DNA from: Comamonas sp. KCTC 72670
Lineage (GTDB): Bacteria; Myxococcota; Myxococcia; Myxococcales; Myxococcaceae
Direction: 5' to 3'
Assembly (NCBI GenBank): GCA_014656495.1
Contig: BNCN01000002.1
Coordinates: 620,001-684,000 of the forward strand
DNA length: 64,000 nt
The notes under the pieces are model-generated. The model was not told the DNA's origin. It saw nothing but the letters and a program-made list of their open reading frames with translations, and made no database searches. Both the position numbers and the translations under genes were made by a program. This document shows, piece by piece, positions 53,844 to 63,438 of this stretch (its first letter is position 1; every line of letters begins with the position of its first letter).

Positions 53844-54794
53844 GTGAATACGCAAGTCGCCCTCTGGGTGGGTTTCAACGTCTTCGTCCTCGCGATGCTC
53901 GCGCTGGACCTCGGTCTGTTCCGTCGCAAGAGCGCGGCGGTGACACCGAAGGAGGCCGGCCTCTGGACGCTGGTGTGGATTACCCTCAGCCTGATTTTCT
54001 GCGCGGGCATCTGGCACTACCAGGGCCCCACGGTGGGCCTCCAGTGGCTGACGGCGTACGTCGTGGAGTACGCGCTCTCCGTCGACAACCTCTTCGTCTT
54101 CCTGATGGTGTTCAGCTACTTCCGGGTGGCGCCGGAGCACCAGCACCGGGTGCTCTTCTGGGGCATCATGGGCGCGTTCGTCATGCGCGCGGGCCTCATC
54201 ATCGCCGGCACGGCGCTGGTGAAGCAGTTCCACTGGCTCATCTACCTCTTCGGCGCGTTCCTCGTCTTCACCGCCGTGAAGATGCTGGTGTCGAAGGACG
54301 AGGAGATCGACCCGGAGCAGAAGGGCATCGTGAAGTTCGCGCGGCGGGTGCTCCCCGTGGCGCGCATGGGTGAGGGCAGCCGCTTCACCGTGAAGGAGGA
54401 CGGCCGGCGCAAGTTCACGCCGCTGTTCATCGTCCTGATCGTGGTGGAAGCCACGGACCTGCTCTTCGCGCTGGACTCCATCCCCGCCGTGCTGGGCATC
54501 AGCCAGGACGCCTTCATCATCTACACGTCCAACGTGTGCGCCATCCTGGGCCTGCGCTCGCTGTTCTTCGTCGTGGCCAGCCTGATGGACAAGTTCCACT
54601 TCCTGAAGCTGGGGCTGAGCGCGATTCTGGGCTTCGTGGGCGTGAAGATGCTCATCACCTTCTTCGACATCCACCTCCCCATCGGCATCTCCCTGGGCGT
54701 GATTGGCGGCGTGCTGCTGCTCGCCATCCTCGCCTCGCTGGTGTGGCCCAAGCAGCCGGAGCCCGGACAGGACCGGGAGAGCGCCAAGACGTGA
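53844..54794 (+). CDS. TerC-family membrane protein
   Basis: 316 residues from a GTG at 53844. About seven hydrophobic helices, with the acidic TerC blocks EYALSVDNLFVFLMVF and VVEATDLLFALDSIPAVLGIS. TerC/Alx proteins act in manganese export or tellurite and alkaline tolerance. An 84-base gap separates it from treX. Ligand unknown here. Confidence 0.92.
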   Translation: MNTQVALWVGFNVFVLAMLALDLGLFRRKSAAVTPKEAGLWTLVWITLSLIFCAGIWHYQGPTVGLQWLTAYVVEYALSVDNLFVFLMVFSYFRVAPEHQHRVLFWGIMGAFVMRAGLIIAGTALVKQFHWLIYLFGAFLVFTAVKMLVSKDEEIDPEQKGIVKFARRVLPVARMGEGSRFTVKEDGRRKFTPLFIVLIVVEATDLLFALDSIPAVLGISQDAFIIYTSNVCAILGLRSLFFVVASLMDKFHFLKLGLSAILGFVGVKMLITFFDIHLPIGISLGVIGGVLLLAILASLVWPKQPEPGQDRESAKT

Positions 54795-54870
54795 GCCAGG
54801 AAGGCCCCGGGGGTCGTCCAACCCGGTGTTTTCCTTGCAAGTGGGTGCCGTTACCGCCAAATCTGGGGGC

Positions 54871-55257
54871 ATGTCCTCCAGTGCGACGACCGACGGCATC
54901 CGCATCACGGTGAAGCCCGCCTACTGGCCGGAGCGCAGCGCTCCGGAGTCCGGGCAGTTCGCCTTCATGTACACGGTGGAGATCGTCAACGAGGGCGACG
55001 CGCCGGCGCAGCTCAAGGCCCGGCACTGGGTCATCACCGATGCCTCGGGCAAGGTGGAGGAGGTCCGGGGCGAGGGCGTGGTGGGCCGTCAGCCCCACCT
55101 GGGGCCCGGGGAGCGGTTCGAGTACACGAGCTGGGCCATGCTGCGCACGCCCTTCGGCACGATGCGCGGCAGCTACGACATGGTGCGGCCGGATGGCACG
55201 CGCTTCGACGCGCGCATCGCCGAGTTCGCGCTCACCCTTCCCAACGCCCTGCACTGA
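54871..55257 (+). CDS. apaG: ApaG-domain protein
   Basis: 128 residues from ATG 54871. The core GQFAFMYTVEIVNEGDAPAQLKARHWVITDASGKVEEVRGEGVVG and GERFEYTSW...GSYDMVRPDG are diagnostic of ApaG, a fibronectin-like beta-sandwich. Linked to cobalt/magnesium resistance in enterobacteria, with no known reaction. Its stop TGA overlaps the ATG of hemH, so the two are coupled. Confidence 0.93.
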   Translation: MSSSATTDGIRITVKPAYWPERSAPESGQFAFMYTVEIVNEGDAPAQLKARHWVITDASGKVEEVRGEGVVGRQPHLGPGERFEYTSWAMLRTPFGTMRGSYDMVRPDGTRFDARIAEFALTLPNALH

Positions 55258-56339
55258 TGCCAACGCCGACTTCGAAGCGAGGGCTGCTGCTCATCAACCT
55301 GGGCACGCCGGACGCCCCGGAGGCGGCGCCGGTGCGCCGCTACCTGCGCGAGTTCCTCAATGACCCGCGCGTCATCGACATCCACCCGGTGGCCCGCTGG
55401 GCGCTGCTCAACCTCGTCATCCTCCCGGTGCGCCCGGCGAAGAGCGCGGAGGCGTACCGCAAGATTTGGATGAAGGAGGGCTCGCCGCTGCTCGTGTACA
55501 GCCAGGCCCTGGCGGACCAGGTGGCCCAGCGGCTGGCGGGGGAGTACGAGGTGGCGCTGGGCATGCGCTACGGCTCGCCGTCCATCCCGGACGCGGTGGC
55601 GTCCCTGCAGGCCCGGGGCGTGTCCGAGTTCACCGTGCTGCCGCTGTACCCGCAGGAGGCCACGTCCTCCACGGCGTCCTCGCTGGCGCGCACCTACGAG
55701 GTGCTGACGCAGGGGTGGGACGTGCCCTTCGTCCGCGCGGTGCCGGCCTTCTACGAGCACCCGGGCTTCCTGGACGCCTTCACCACCGTGGCGCGGCCCG
55801 TGATTGACGACGCGCGCGCGGACTACGTGCTCTTCAGCTTCCACGGCCTGCCGGAGCGGCACATGCGCAAGAGCGACCCCACCGGGGCGCACTGCCTGGC
55901 CAGCGCCTCCTGCTGTGACGCCATGACGGACGCGAACCGGCACTGCTACCGCGCGCAGAGCTACGCGACGGCGCGGGGGCTGGCGCAGCGGCTGGGGCTG
56001 CCGGCGGACGGTTGGAGCGTGGCCTTCCAGTCGCGGCTGGGCCGCACGCCGTGGGTGAAGCCGTACACGGACGTGGTGCTCCCGGAGCTGGCGAAGAAGG
56101 GCGTGAAGCGCCTGGCGGTGATGTGCCCGGCCTTCGTGGCGGACTGCCTGGAGACGCTGGAGGAGATTGGCCTCCGCGCGCGGGAGCAGTTCCTGGAGGC
56201 GGGAGGGGAGTCCCTGACGCTCGTCCCCTCCCTCAACGCCCACCCGGCCTGGGTGGACGCCGTGGTGCAACTGGTGCGCGAGTCGGACGGTCCGCCGCCT
56301 ACTGCTGCGGCTGGGCCGTCGGCGCGGGCGGGGGCCTAG
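55257..56339 (+). CDS. hemH: Ferrochelatase
   Basis: 360 residues. The start is tightly fixed by overlap with apaG. LLLINLGTPDAPEAAPVRRYLREFLNDPRVID, VALGMRYGSPSI, FSFHGLPERH (active-site His) and VMCPAFVADCLETLEEI are HemH blocks. It inserts iron into protoporphyrin. The 3' end overlaps the opposing lipoprotein gene by 41 bases. Confidence 0.95.
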   Translation: MPTPTSKRGLLLINLGTPDAPEAAPVRRYLREFLNDPRVIDIHPVARWALLNLVILPVRPAKSAEAYRKIWMKEGSPLLVYSQALADQVAQRLAGEYEVALGMRYGSPSIPDAVASLQARGVSEFTVLPLYPQEATSSTASSLARTYEVLTQGWDVPFVRAVPAFYEHPGFLDAFTTVARPVIDDARADYVLFSFHGLPERHMRKSDPTGAHCLASASCCDAMTDANRHCYRAQSYATARGLAQRLGLPADGWSVAFQSRLGRTPWVKPYTDVVLPELAKKGVKRLAVMCPAFVADCLETLEEIGLRAREQFLEAGGESLTLVPSLNAHPAWVDAVVQLVRESDGPPPTAAAGPSARAGA

Positions 56340-57336
56340 GCGCGGAGCCCGCCGGGGAGAGGCGCAGCTTCAGGCCGCCGGTGGGCACCTGGAGCGCGGC
56401 GGTGGGGAAGCCACCCTTCGTCACCGTGGTGACGGTGCCTTCCCACGAGCGCCACTGCCCGGCCTTCACCAGGAACTCACCGCGGCCGGTGATGGTGACC
56501 TCGGCGCTGGCGTCGGCCTCCGGCGTCGGCTTGCTCTTCGGGTTCTCCGACGCGGCCTCCGCGTCCTCCTCGGCGGCGCGCGCGGGCGAGGTGGGCGGGG
56601 CCTCCTTCGCGCGGAGCTTGCCGCCCAGCTTCTCGGAGATGTCGTACTCCAGCGTGGCCACCTGCTCGCCACCGTCGGCGGCCGTGAGGCTGGTGAGCTT
56701 CACGCGGTTGCGCCGCTCGGGCTGGCCGGGGATGAACTGCGTGCCCAGCTCCTCGGAGAGGATCAACTGGGTGCCGAGCGCCCACGTGTCATTGGGGCCC
56801 ACGGGGTCCCGGGGCAGCTCCAGCACCAGCGTGGCGATGTTCCGGGTGGCGCCCTGCAGGCCGTCGAGCACGAAGCCGCGCTCGCTCAGCGTGCCCACGT
56901 CGACGTCCGCGGTGCTCCCGTCGGGCGTGACGCGGAGGCGGTAGTCACCGGAGTCGGTGAGCTCCAGCGCGTAGGTGACGGCGCTGGGCAGGGGCGCGGG
57001 GGGCGGGGCCTTGGGGGCGGCCTTGGCGGCCGGCTTGCCCTTGCCCTTGGCGCCCTTCGCGGGCGGCGCTTCCTCGGTGCTCGCGGCCGCGGTGGCGCCG
57101 CCTGTGCGCTCCAGGTCGAGCCGGTAGGCCGTGGACGCGCCCTGCGCGAGCTTCCACCGGAGGAGGACCTTCGACGGGTCCACGGGCGGCTCCGCGGCGG
57201 CGGCGGGCGCTTCCGCGGGCGGAGGAGCATCCTTCATCCCCGGCGGGCGGGGAATGGGCTCCATCTGTCCTCGAGGCTCTTCCTTACAGGCGGTCAGTGA
57301 CAGGGCAACGACCAGGCCAAACACGCTTCGCTTCAC
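56299..57336 (-). CDS. Hypothetical lipoprotein with a low-complexity region
   Basis: 345 residues from a GTG at 57336 with AGGAGCG before it. Signal ends LTAC at Cys17. A Pro/Ala/Lys-rich linker (AKGKGKPAAKAAPKAPPP) is followed by a beta-rich domain (ALELTDSGDYRLRVTPDG, RGEFLVKAGQWRSWEGTV). The family seems to be restricted to myxobacteria. Function unknown. Confidence 0.75.
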   Translation of the reverse strand: MKRSVFGLVVALSLTACKEEPRGQMEPIPRPPGMKDAPPPAEAPAAAAEPPVDPSKVLLRWKLAQGASTAYRLDLERTGGATAAASTEEAPPAKGAKGKGKPAAKAAPKAPPPAPLPSAVTYALELTDSGDYRLRVTPDGSTADVDVGTLSERGFVLDGLQGATRNIATLVLELPRDPVGPNDTWALGTQLILSEELGTQFIPGQPERRNRVKLTSLTAADGGEQVATLEYDISEKLGGKLRAKEAPPTSPARAAEEDAEAASENPKSKPTPEADASAEVTITGRGEFLVKAGQWRSWEGTVTTVTKGGFPTAALQVPTGGLKLRLSPAGSAPRPPPAPTAQPQQ

Positions 57337-57586
57337 GCGGGGACGCTCCTTGGCAGCCTTGGCGGGATATCGAAGCAAGCGAGGTCATTCAAGTACGTCA
57401 CCCGGCCGCTCCGAGGCGAAAGGGGCGCGGGGGATGCCGACCCGCGTCTTGACGCGACTGGCAATCTCTGGTCGCGGTGTCTCCGCTGGCTACACGGAAA
57501 GTGACGACGTGCGGGCGGGCGTCCGCTCTGTCCGCGTGCCACCGCCCCGCTTGCGTTTCGTGGCTGCTTTGCGAAGAAGCGGGGGC

Positions 57587-60500
57587 ATGTCCGCGCCGCG
57601 CGATACGTCCGTGACTCCCTTGTTCGATACGGCCAGTGACGCGCTGGCGTGGCTGCGGGCGCAGGGGCTCGAGCACCTGTCGCGGCTGAGCCTGGCGGTG
57701 CTGATGCCGCTCGTGGACGCCGCGTACCTGCCGCAGGCCCGGCCCGTGCTGGCCCGCCGCCGGCTGGTGGAGCTGTTGAGCACGGATTCGCTGGCGCGCT
57801 GGATGACGGAGTCGATGCCGTCGCCGCGGATGAAGGAACTGCTGCCCACGCTCGCCTGGCGCTTCGTGGAGGCCGAGCGGCTGGGCGTGGAGGCGTCACG
57901 GGCTTCGCTCGAGGAGCGGCTCGCGCCGCCGGTGGACTCACGCACGCACCGCGTCCATGGCCTGCTGCTGGCGCTGCGCGCGCGGGTGCCGGTGGCCGTC
58001 GCCCCCCGGCCGATGCAGGCGCTGGTGCCGGACTTGATGCAGTACGACGCGCCGCTCCCGGGCTTCCGTCTGCGAGAGACGCGCATCTCCGAGCTCCCGG
58101 TGGGCGCGCACGCGGGGTTCATCCTCCCCGAGGCCCGGCTGATTTTCTCGCCCACCGAAGTGACGGGGGACTGCACCTGCGGCGCGACGTTCTGCGTCCA
58201 CCTGCTGGCCGTCATCGACACGGCGCTGCTGTGGCTGCGCCAGGGTTGGACGGAGACGTTTGGCGAGGAGCTGGAGGAACTGGTCCGTCCCGGCTGGGAG
58301 CGCGCGCTGCGGGCGCTGGAGCGGGCTGTCGATGACAGCCCCGGTGGGCCCGGTGGTGGCGAGGTGTCCTGGCGGCTGGACGTCATCAACGGGTACGGCG
58401 TGGAGCTCGCGCCGTACGTGCACAAGCGCAACAAGAAGGGGCAGCGCAGCACCGGCGCGAAGGTGAGTCGGCGCAAGCTGTTGCAGGACCACGGCTCCCA
58501 GTTGTCTGCGGCGGACGCGCGGCTGGCGGCGTTGCTGCCGGAGTCGGAGGCCCCCGCGTCGCGCGCGCTGCTCTTCGAGCTGGTGGGCCACCCGCGCATC
58601 CACCTGGATGAGAATCCGGACCTGCTGGTGCGCATCGAGCGCGCCAAGGTCGGGCTCGTCGCCGAGGACCGGGATGGGGTGGTCATCGTGAGCGCGGGCG
58701 TGGACGGGGCGATGCTGCCCTCGGCGATGCTGGAGCGCGTGCGCCGGGCGCCGCCGGAGGAGGGGCTCTATGTCTGGGATGACAGCCAGCGGGTGCTCAC
58801 GGTGTTGGACGCGGGCCCCGAGGTCCGCGCGCTGCTGTCGGCGCTGAACCGCCACGGCAACGCGTTTCCTCCGGAGAGCCACGTCGCGCTGCTGGACCAG
58901 TTGTCGAAGCTTTCGCTGCGCGTGCCCGTGGCCCTGCCTCGCAGTGTCATGGGGGAGTCGGTGCCGCTGCGCTACACCTCCGTGGTGCGCATGGAGGCGC
59001 ATGCGAGTGGCGCGGTGCGCGTGGAGCTGCGCGTGAGGCCGCTGGCGGACAGCCCCACGTTCATTCCGGGGGAAGGGGCTCGGGATGTCCATGTCCGGCG
59101 CGGCACGGGCGCGGTGCACGCGGTTCGTGACTTCGTTCAGGAGCGCTCGATGGCGGAGTTGCTCCAGGCGCGGTTGCCGCTGGATACGGCGGAGCCCGAG
59201 GAGCTGCCGTTCACGTTCCGCTTCACCAGCGCGCAGGGCGGGCTCGCGGTGCTCTCGGAGTGTACGGAGGTGGAGCCCCGGCCGGAGCTGGAGTGGGTAG
59301 GGGCGCCGGTGCGGCTGTTCCACGCGCCTTCTCCGCAGGCGCTGAAGGTCATCCTGGAGCGGAAGCGGGACTGGTTCGGCGCGCTGGGCGGGCTCGCGGT
59401 GGAGGGGGAGCGGGTGGAGCTGGCGCGGCTGCTCGATGCGGCTCGGCGCAAGGAGCGCTACGTCCAGGTGGACGCGACCTCGTACGTGGAGATTGAAGGC
59501 GCGCTGCGGGAGCACCTGGAGCGGCTCGCGGACCATGCGCATGCCACGCGGCATGGGCTGGAGCTGGGGCCGTCCGCGGTGGAGGCGGTGAAGGCGCTCC
59601 AGGACGCGGGCGCGGACGTCGAAGCGGACAGGACGTGGCAGACGCTGGTGGAGCGCATCTTCGCGGCGAAGGAACTGAAGCCTCGAGTTCCCGCCGCGTT
59701 GAAGACGTCGCTGCGTGACTACCAGTTGGAGGGCTTCCGCTGGCTGACACGGCTGGCGTCGTGGGGCGCGGGTGGGGTGCTCGCGGACGACATGGGCCTG
59801 GGCAAGACAGTGCAGGCGCTGACGATGCTCCTGGACCGGAGCAAGCTGGGGCCCGCGCTGGTGCTGGCGCCGACGTCCGTGGCTTTCAACTGGATGGAGG
59901 AGGCGAAGCGCTTCGCGCCCTCGCTGCGGATGACGTCGTTCTCGGAGGTGTCGGACCGGGGGCAGACGTTGGAGAAGCTGGGGCCCAAGGACGTGCTGGT
60001 GCTGAGCTACGGACTGCTCACGCGGGACATCAAGCGGCTGTCGAAGCTGCGCTTCGCGACGATTGTCTTCGATGAGGCGCAGACGTTGAAGAACGCGACG
60101 ACGCATCGCTTCCGGGCGGCGCGGGCGCTCCAGGGGGATTTCAAGTTCGCGCTCTCCGGCACGCCGTTGGAGAACCACCTGGGCGAGCTGTGGAGCTTGT
60201 TCGCCGTGGTCTTCCCGGGGCTGCTCGGGAGCTGGGAGGCGTTCCGCTCGCGCTTCGCCGCGCCGATTGAGCGTGGCGTGGACCCGACGGCGGCGCCGGC
60301 GCTGGCCCGGGTGCTCCAGCCCTTCCTGCTGCGCAGGACGAAGGCGCAGGTGGAGGCGCAGCTTCCGCCTCGGACGGACATCCGGGTGCCGATTGTCCTG
60401 TCGTCGGAGGAGTGGGCGCTCTACGAGGACGCGCGTCTGGCTGCGCTGTCCGACCTGGAGACGCGCAAGCCGGTGATGAAGGAGCAGGAGCGGCGCATCG

Positions 60501-61132
60501 AAATCCTGGCGGCGCTCACGCGGCTGCGGCTCCTGGCGTCCCATCCCCGGCTGTACGACGCCGGGTCGAAGCTGGAGTCGGCCAAACTCGAACGCTTCAT
60601 GGAGTTGGTGCGGGAGCTGCGCGCCGAGGGGCACCGTGCTCTGGTGTTCAGCCAGTTCACGTCACACCTGGCGCTGGTGCGCGAGGTGTTGGACGCTGAG
60701 GGGATTGATTACGAGTACCTGGATGGGCAGACGCCCGCGGGGGCTCGGGCCGAGCGCGTGCGGGCGTTCCAGGAGGGCGATGTTCCGCTGTTCCTGATTT
60801 CGCTCAAGGCTGGAGGCTTCGGGCTGAATCTCACGGCGGCGACCACGGTGATTCATCTGGACCCGTGGTGGAACCCCGCCGTGGAGGACCAGGCCTCCGA
60901 CCGCGCGCACCGGATTGGGCAGGAGCGGCCGGTGACGGTGTACCGATTGGTGACGCGGGGGACCATCGAGGAGCAGATGCTGTCCCTGCACGAGCACAAG
61001 CGCGCGCTGGTGGCGGGGGTGCTGGAAGGGAAGGACGCGGCGGGACGGCTGTCGACGCAGGATTTGCTGGGACTGCTGTCTCAGCGGCTGGCGCCTCCTG
61101 GAGAGGAAGAGGCGCCTCGGACTCGGCACTGA
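57587..61132 (+). CDS. SNF2-family helicase with SWIM zinc finger
   Basis: 1181 residues from ATG 57587; upstream codons to 57131 overlap the opposing lipoprotein gene and are rejected. A SWIM finger CTCGATFCVH lies near residues 195-207, and the SNF2 motor is C-terminal: DDMGLGKT near 733, DEAQ near 828, LSGTPLENHLGELWSL, and SLKAGGFGLNL and HRIGQ (near 1108). It translocates on DNA and remodels DNA-protein complexes. The middle domain (210-700) is typical of bacterial HepA-like SNF2 proteins. Confidence 0.93.
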   Translation: MSAPRDTSVTPLFDTASDALAWLRAQGLEHLSRLSLAVLMPLVDAAYLPQARPVLARRRLVELLSTDSLARWMTESMPSPRMKELLPTLAWRFVEAERLGVEASRASLEERLAPPVDSRTHRVHGLLLALRARVPVAVAPRPMQALVPDLMQYDAPLPGFRLRETRISELPVGAHAGFILPEARLIFSPTEVTGDCTCGATFCVHLLAVIDTALLWLRQGWTETFGEELEELVRPGWERALRALERAVDDSPGGPGGGEVSWRLDVINGYGVELAPYVHKRNKKGQRSTGAKVSRRKLLQDHGSQLSAADARLAALLPESEAPASRALLFELVGHPRIHLDENPDLLVRIERAKVGLVAEDRDGVVIVSAGVDGAMLPSAMLERVRRAPPEEGLYVWDDSQRVLTVLDAGPEVRALLSALNRHGNAFPPESHVALLDQLSKLSLRVPVALPRSVMGESVPLRYTSVVRMEAHASGAVRVELRVRPLADSPTFIPGEGARDVHVRRGTGAVHAVRDFVQERSMAELLQARLPLDTAEPEELPFTFRFTSAQGGLAVLSECTEVEPRPELEWVGAPVRLFHAPSPQALKVILERKRDWFGALGGLAVEGERVELARLLDAARRKERYVQVDATSYVEIEGALREHLERLADHAHATRHGLELGPSAVEAVKALQDAGADVEADRTWQTLVERIFAAKELKPRVPAALKTSLRDYQLEGFRWLTRLASWGAGGVLADDMGLGKTVQALTMLLDRSKLGPALVLAPTSVAFNWMEEAKRFAPSLRMTSFSEVSDRGQTLEKLGPKDVLVLSYGLLTRDIKRLSKLRFATIVFDEAQTLKNATTHRFRAARALQGDFKFALSGTPLENHLGELWSLFAVVFPGLLGSWEAFRSRFAAPIERGVDPTAAPALARVLQPFLLRRTKAQVEAQLPPRTDIRVPIVLSSEEWALYEDARLAALSDLETRKPVMKEQERRIEILAALTRLRLLASHPRLYDAGSKLESAKLERFMELVRELRAEGHRALVFSQFTSHLALVREVLDAEGIDYEYLDGQTPAGARAERVRAFQEGDVPLFLISLKAGGFGLNLTAATTVIHLDPWWNPAVEDQASDRAHRIGQERPVTVYRLVTRGTIEEQMLSLHEHKRALVAGVLEGKDAAGRLSTQDLLGLLSQRLAPPGEEEAPRTRH

Positions 61133-61142
61133 GCTGCGGCGG

Positions 61143-61727
61143 TCACAACGTGAGCCATCCCCACAGGTCCTCGGTTCTCGCAGGGAACCCGGGATCGAAG
61201 TAGTGCGCCGCGCGCAGCGCGCTGAGTGCTCCGAGCAGGATGAGGCTGGCGACTCCTGTTACGGCAAGAGAATGCCATCGATCTGCTTTCAAGCAGAGCC
61301 AGGCGAAGGCCACGGTTGAGAATGTCCCTCGTAGTGGCCACCAGAAGAATACGGAGTCAATCAAGGAGCCCACTGCGGAGGGCTTCGAAACGCCGAGCCA
61401 GATGATGAGTACGGCGGCAGGGGCGTACCGGATGAATTCGATGATCACAATGCCAGTCCAGAAGGACTTCGGCTCCGTTCTTCCGTACATGTAGACCGCC
61501 ACGAGTTGCGCGATGCCTACGGCGACATCCGCCTCGCCGCTGCCGACGCCCATACAGTCTCCGTGACCACCGGTGAAGGTGTAACCCAGTCTCCATTCTG
61601 ACGCGTGCTTGACCAAAGCCTCGATGAGCACGACTGTGAGGAGCGCGGTTACGGTCCATCCAAGAATCGGAAGCCACTCCGAGCGGAGTTTCGCCAGCGA
61701 GGTGTTCGTGGTCGCGGAGGGCTCCAT
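61143..61727 (-). CDS. Multi-pass membrane protein, tandem paralogue A
   Basis: 194 residues with four to five hydrophobic helices (about 19-40, 70-86, 95-115, 125-145, 155-175). The block GGHGDCMGVGSGEADVAVGIAQLVAV...WTGIV matches the neighbouring gene product GGNCDCISVGSSASDVLHGLTQILAV...WTGIV, so the two genes are a tandem pair. No known family. The conserved Gly/Asp/Cys loop between helices may be a binding site. Confidence 0.75.
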   Translation of the reverse strand: MEPSATTNTSLAKLRSEWLPILGWTVTALLTVVLIEALVKHASEWRLGYTFTGGHGDCMGVGSGEADVAVGIAQLVAVYMYGRTEPKSFWTGIVIIEFIRYAPAAVLIIWLGVSKPSAVGSLIDSVFFWWPLRGTFSTVAFAWLCLKADRWHSLAVTGVASLILLGALSALRAAHYFDPGFPARTEDLWGWLTL

Positions 61728-61784
61728 TTGGGAATTGTACTGCAGTCCTTCCTCCGGGGCGAGCGGCCTGGAATCAGAGAGCTG

Positions 61785-62357
61785 TCACAGTTGGAAAATC
61801 TGGTCGAAGGTTTTCCAGGGGAGGATGGGGTTGATGTGAAAGTCATCCCATCGCAGGCTTAGAAACCAAAGCAGTATGACGCTCATGATCGCCGAGGCAG
61901 TCATTTCACGGGGGCTTGGACCCTCTCGCTTCAGGCGGAGCCAGATAATGGACCCCGTTGAAATGAGGGCCCCCGCCATCCACCAGAAGACCGCGGAGTT
62001 GAGTGGCCTCTCTATTGGAATAGGGATGGCCACGGCGGCCCATGCCATCATCGCGGCAGCAGGGGCGACCTGCACGAAGTTGGTGGTGACGATGCCAGTC
62101 CAGAGTGCCTTGGGGCCCTTTCTGCCACACAGGGCGACGGCCAGGATTTGCGTCAGGCCATGGAGGACATCGGAAGCCGACGACCCGACGCTAATGCAAT
62201 CGCAGTTTCCCCCGGTCATCGTGTAGTTCGTCAGGGCGCCGGTCGCCGCCAAGACTCCAAAGCTTATCGCGACAGCAACGACGGTCCAGCCGAGCCAGCG
62301 ACCCCATTCAATGGGGCGCGCCATCCGTGGCGAGGCTGCGTCCGTCGAGAGGCCCAT
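61785..62357 (-). CDS. Multi-pass membrane protein, tandem paralogue B
   Basis: 190 residues from ATG 62357. Same helix pattern and the GG-x-DC loop as its neighbour, plus KALWTGIVTTNFVQVAPAAAMMAW versus KSFWTGIVIIEFIRYAPAAVLIIW. Function unknown. Upstream codons in the same frame run through the SDR gene and are not used. Confidence 0.75.
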   Translation of the reverse strand: MGLSTDAASPRMARPIEWGRWLGWTVVAVAISFGVLAATGALTNYTMTGGNCDCISVGSSASDVLHGLTQILAVALCGRKGPKALWTGIVTTNFVQVAPAAAMMAWAAVAIPIPIERPLNSAVFWWMAGALISTGSIIWLRLKREGPSPREMTASAIMSVILLWFLSLRWDDFHINPILPWKTFDQIFQL

Positions 62358-62413
62358 GGGCGAAGTATAACGCGAATTGAGCTTGCCCCACGTGAACGAG
62401 TCCAGTCCCCCTG

Positions 62414-63220
62414 TCAATCGTAGGCCGACTGCGGCTCTGCTCGAACACGTGCATCGATTGCCTCCGCGTCCTGTCCGATGACGACCCGCCAGTCGCCAGT
62501 GCTTACCGCGCCGAGGATCGCTTCTGCCGCCTCCTTGGCTGACAAGGGCTGATAGTTGGCGAATAGCGAGTTGAGCGCACGTCGCCAAGAACGAGGCGGC
62601 GCCGGCATCTTGGTCCGGACGTGTCCTGGCATGACCAGCACCGCGGAGACATGAGGGGCGTGCGTGCGAAGATCGACGAGAAGCGACTCTGTGAAGCCTC
62701 GGATCGCGAACTTCGCCGATGAATATGCCGTATGCGGCGAGCCCGCACCCAAGCTGGCCCAGAGTCCGTTCACCGAGGACGTATTGACGATGACACCCTG
62801 TTCCGCGGCGATGAGCATCGGGAGAAACGCTCGGGTGCAGTAGTAGGTGCCGAACCAAGACACCGCGAACGTCCGCTCCCACTCGTCGCGCGGTCCGGCG
62901 ACAAACGAGCCGCCACCCACGACGCCCGCGTTGTTGAACAGAAGGTGGATGGCATCCGTTCCGTGCTCTCTGGCGACTTCCTTCACGAGCCGCGCAACCG
63001 AATTTTCCTCGGACACGTCGTGCAGATGCGCAGTCACGGATACGTCCGGGTTGAGCTTCCGTGCCCGTCGAACCGCTGCTTCCAGGCTCTTGCGGTCGAC
63101 ATCGCAAGCCGCGACATGTGCACCTCTGCTCACCAACTGAAGCATCAGCTCAAGACCGATGCCGGCCGCGCCGCCTGTCAGTACAGCAACGCGGTTCTGG
63201 AATGTCGCGAACGCAGCCAT
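62414..63220 (-). CDS. Short-chain dehydrogenase/reductase
   Basis: 268 residues from ATG 63220. LTGGAAGIGLEL (cofactor loop), LLFNNAGVVGGG, NTSSVNG and YSSAKFAIRGF (Tyr-Lys) are intact, so it should be an active classical SDR. Substrate unknown. It runs in the same direction as the tandem membrane proteins, but 56 bases upstream of them. Confidence 0.92.
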   Translation of the reverse strand: MAAFATFQNRVAVLTGGAAGIGLELMLQLVSRGAHVAACDVDRKSLEAAVRRARKLNPDVSVTAHLHDVSEENSVARLVKEVAREHGTDAIHLLFNNAGVVGGGSFVAGPRDEWERTFAVSWFGTYYCTRAFLPMLIAAEQGVIVNTSSVNGLWASLGAGSPHTAYSSAKFAIRGFTESLLVDLRTHAPHVSAVLVMPGHVRTKMPAPPRSWRRALNSLFANYQPLSAKEAAEAILGAVSTGDWRVVIGQDAEAIDARVRAEPQSAYD

Positions 63221-63221
63221 C

Positions 63222-63404
63222 TCAGATACTCCCCTCGTTGAAGGTTTCGAATCCGTGGGCCTTGCCCGCGCGCTCGACAATCGGCAGGCGTTCGAGCCCA
63301 CTGTCGGCCCCGGCGATGAATCTATTGAGGCTGGCGGTCATGTACACGAAGGCCTTCGGAGAACTCAGAGGTGTTCGGTCACCCGAGAGAATGGGGCGTC
63401 CCAC
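63222..63404 (-). CDS. Short ORF upstream of the SDR, possible gene fragment
   Basis: 60 residues (FVYMTASLNRFIAGADSGLERLPIVERAGKAHGF is its core, shown here in part). Residues 20-32, VYMTASLNRFIAG, recall the first strand of RibD-like reductases, but the fold is cut short. Its stop overlaps the SDR start region. It may be a decayed gene or chance; I see nothing else in 63221-63438. Confidence 0.25.
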   Translation of the reverse strand: MGRPILSGDRTPLSSPKAFVYMTASLNRFIAGADSGLERLPIVERAGKAHGFETFNEGSI

Positions 63405-63438
63405 CGCAGGTTCACGTGAGCGCCCCCATCTTCGAAGT

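Noticed and set aside
57131..57586. N-terminal extension of the SNF2 helicase to 57131
   Set aside because: That stretch overlaps the opposing lipoprotein gene and its upstream region and has no family similarity.
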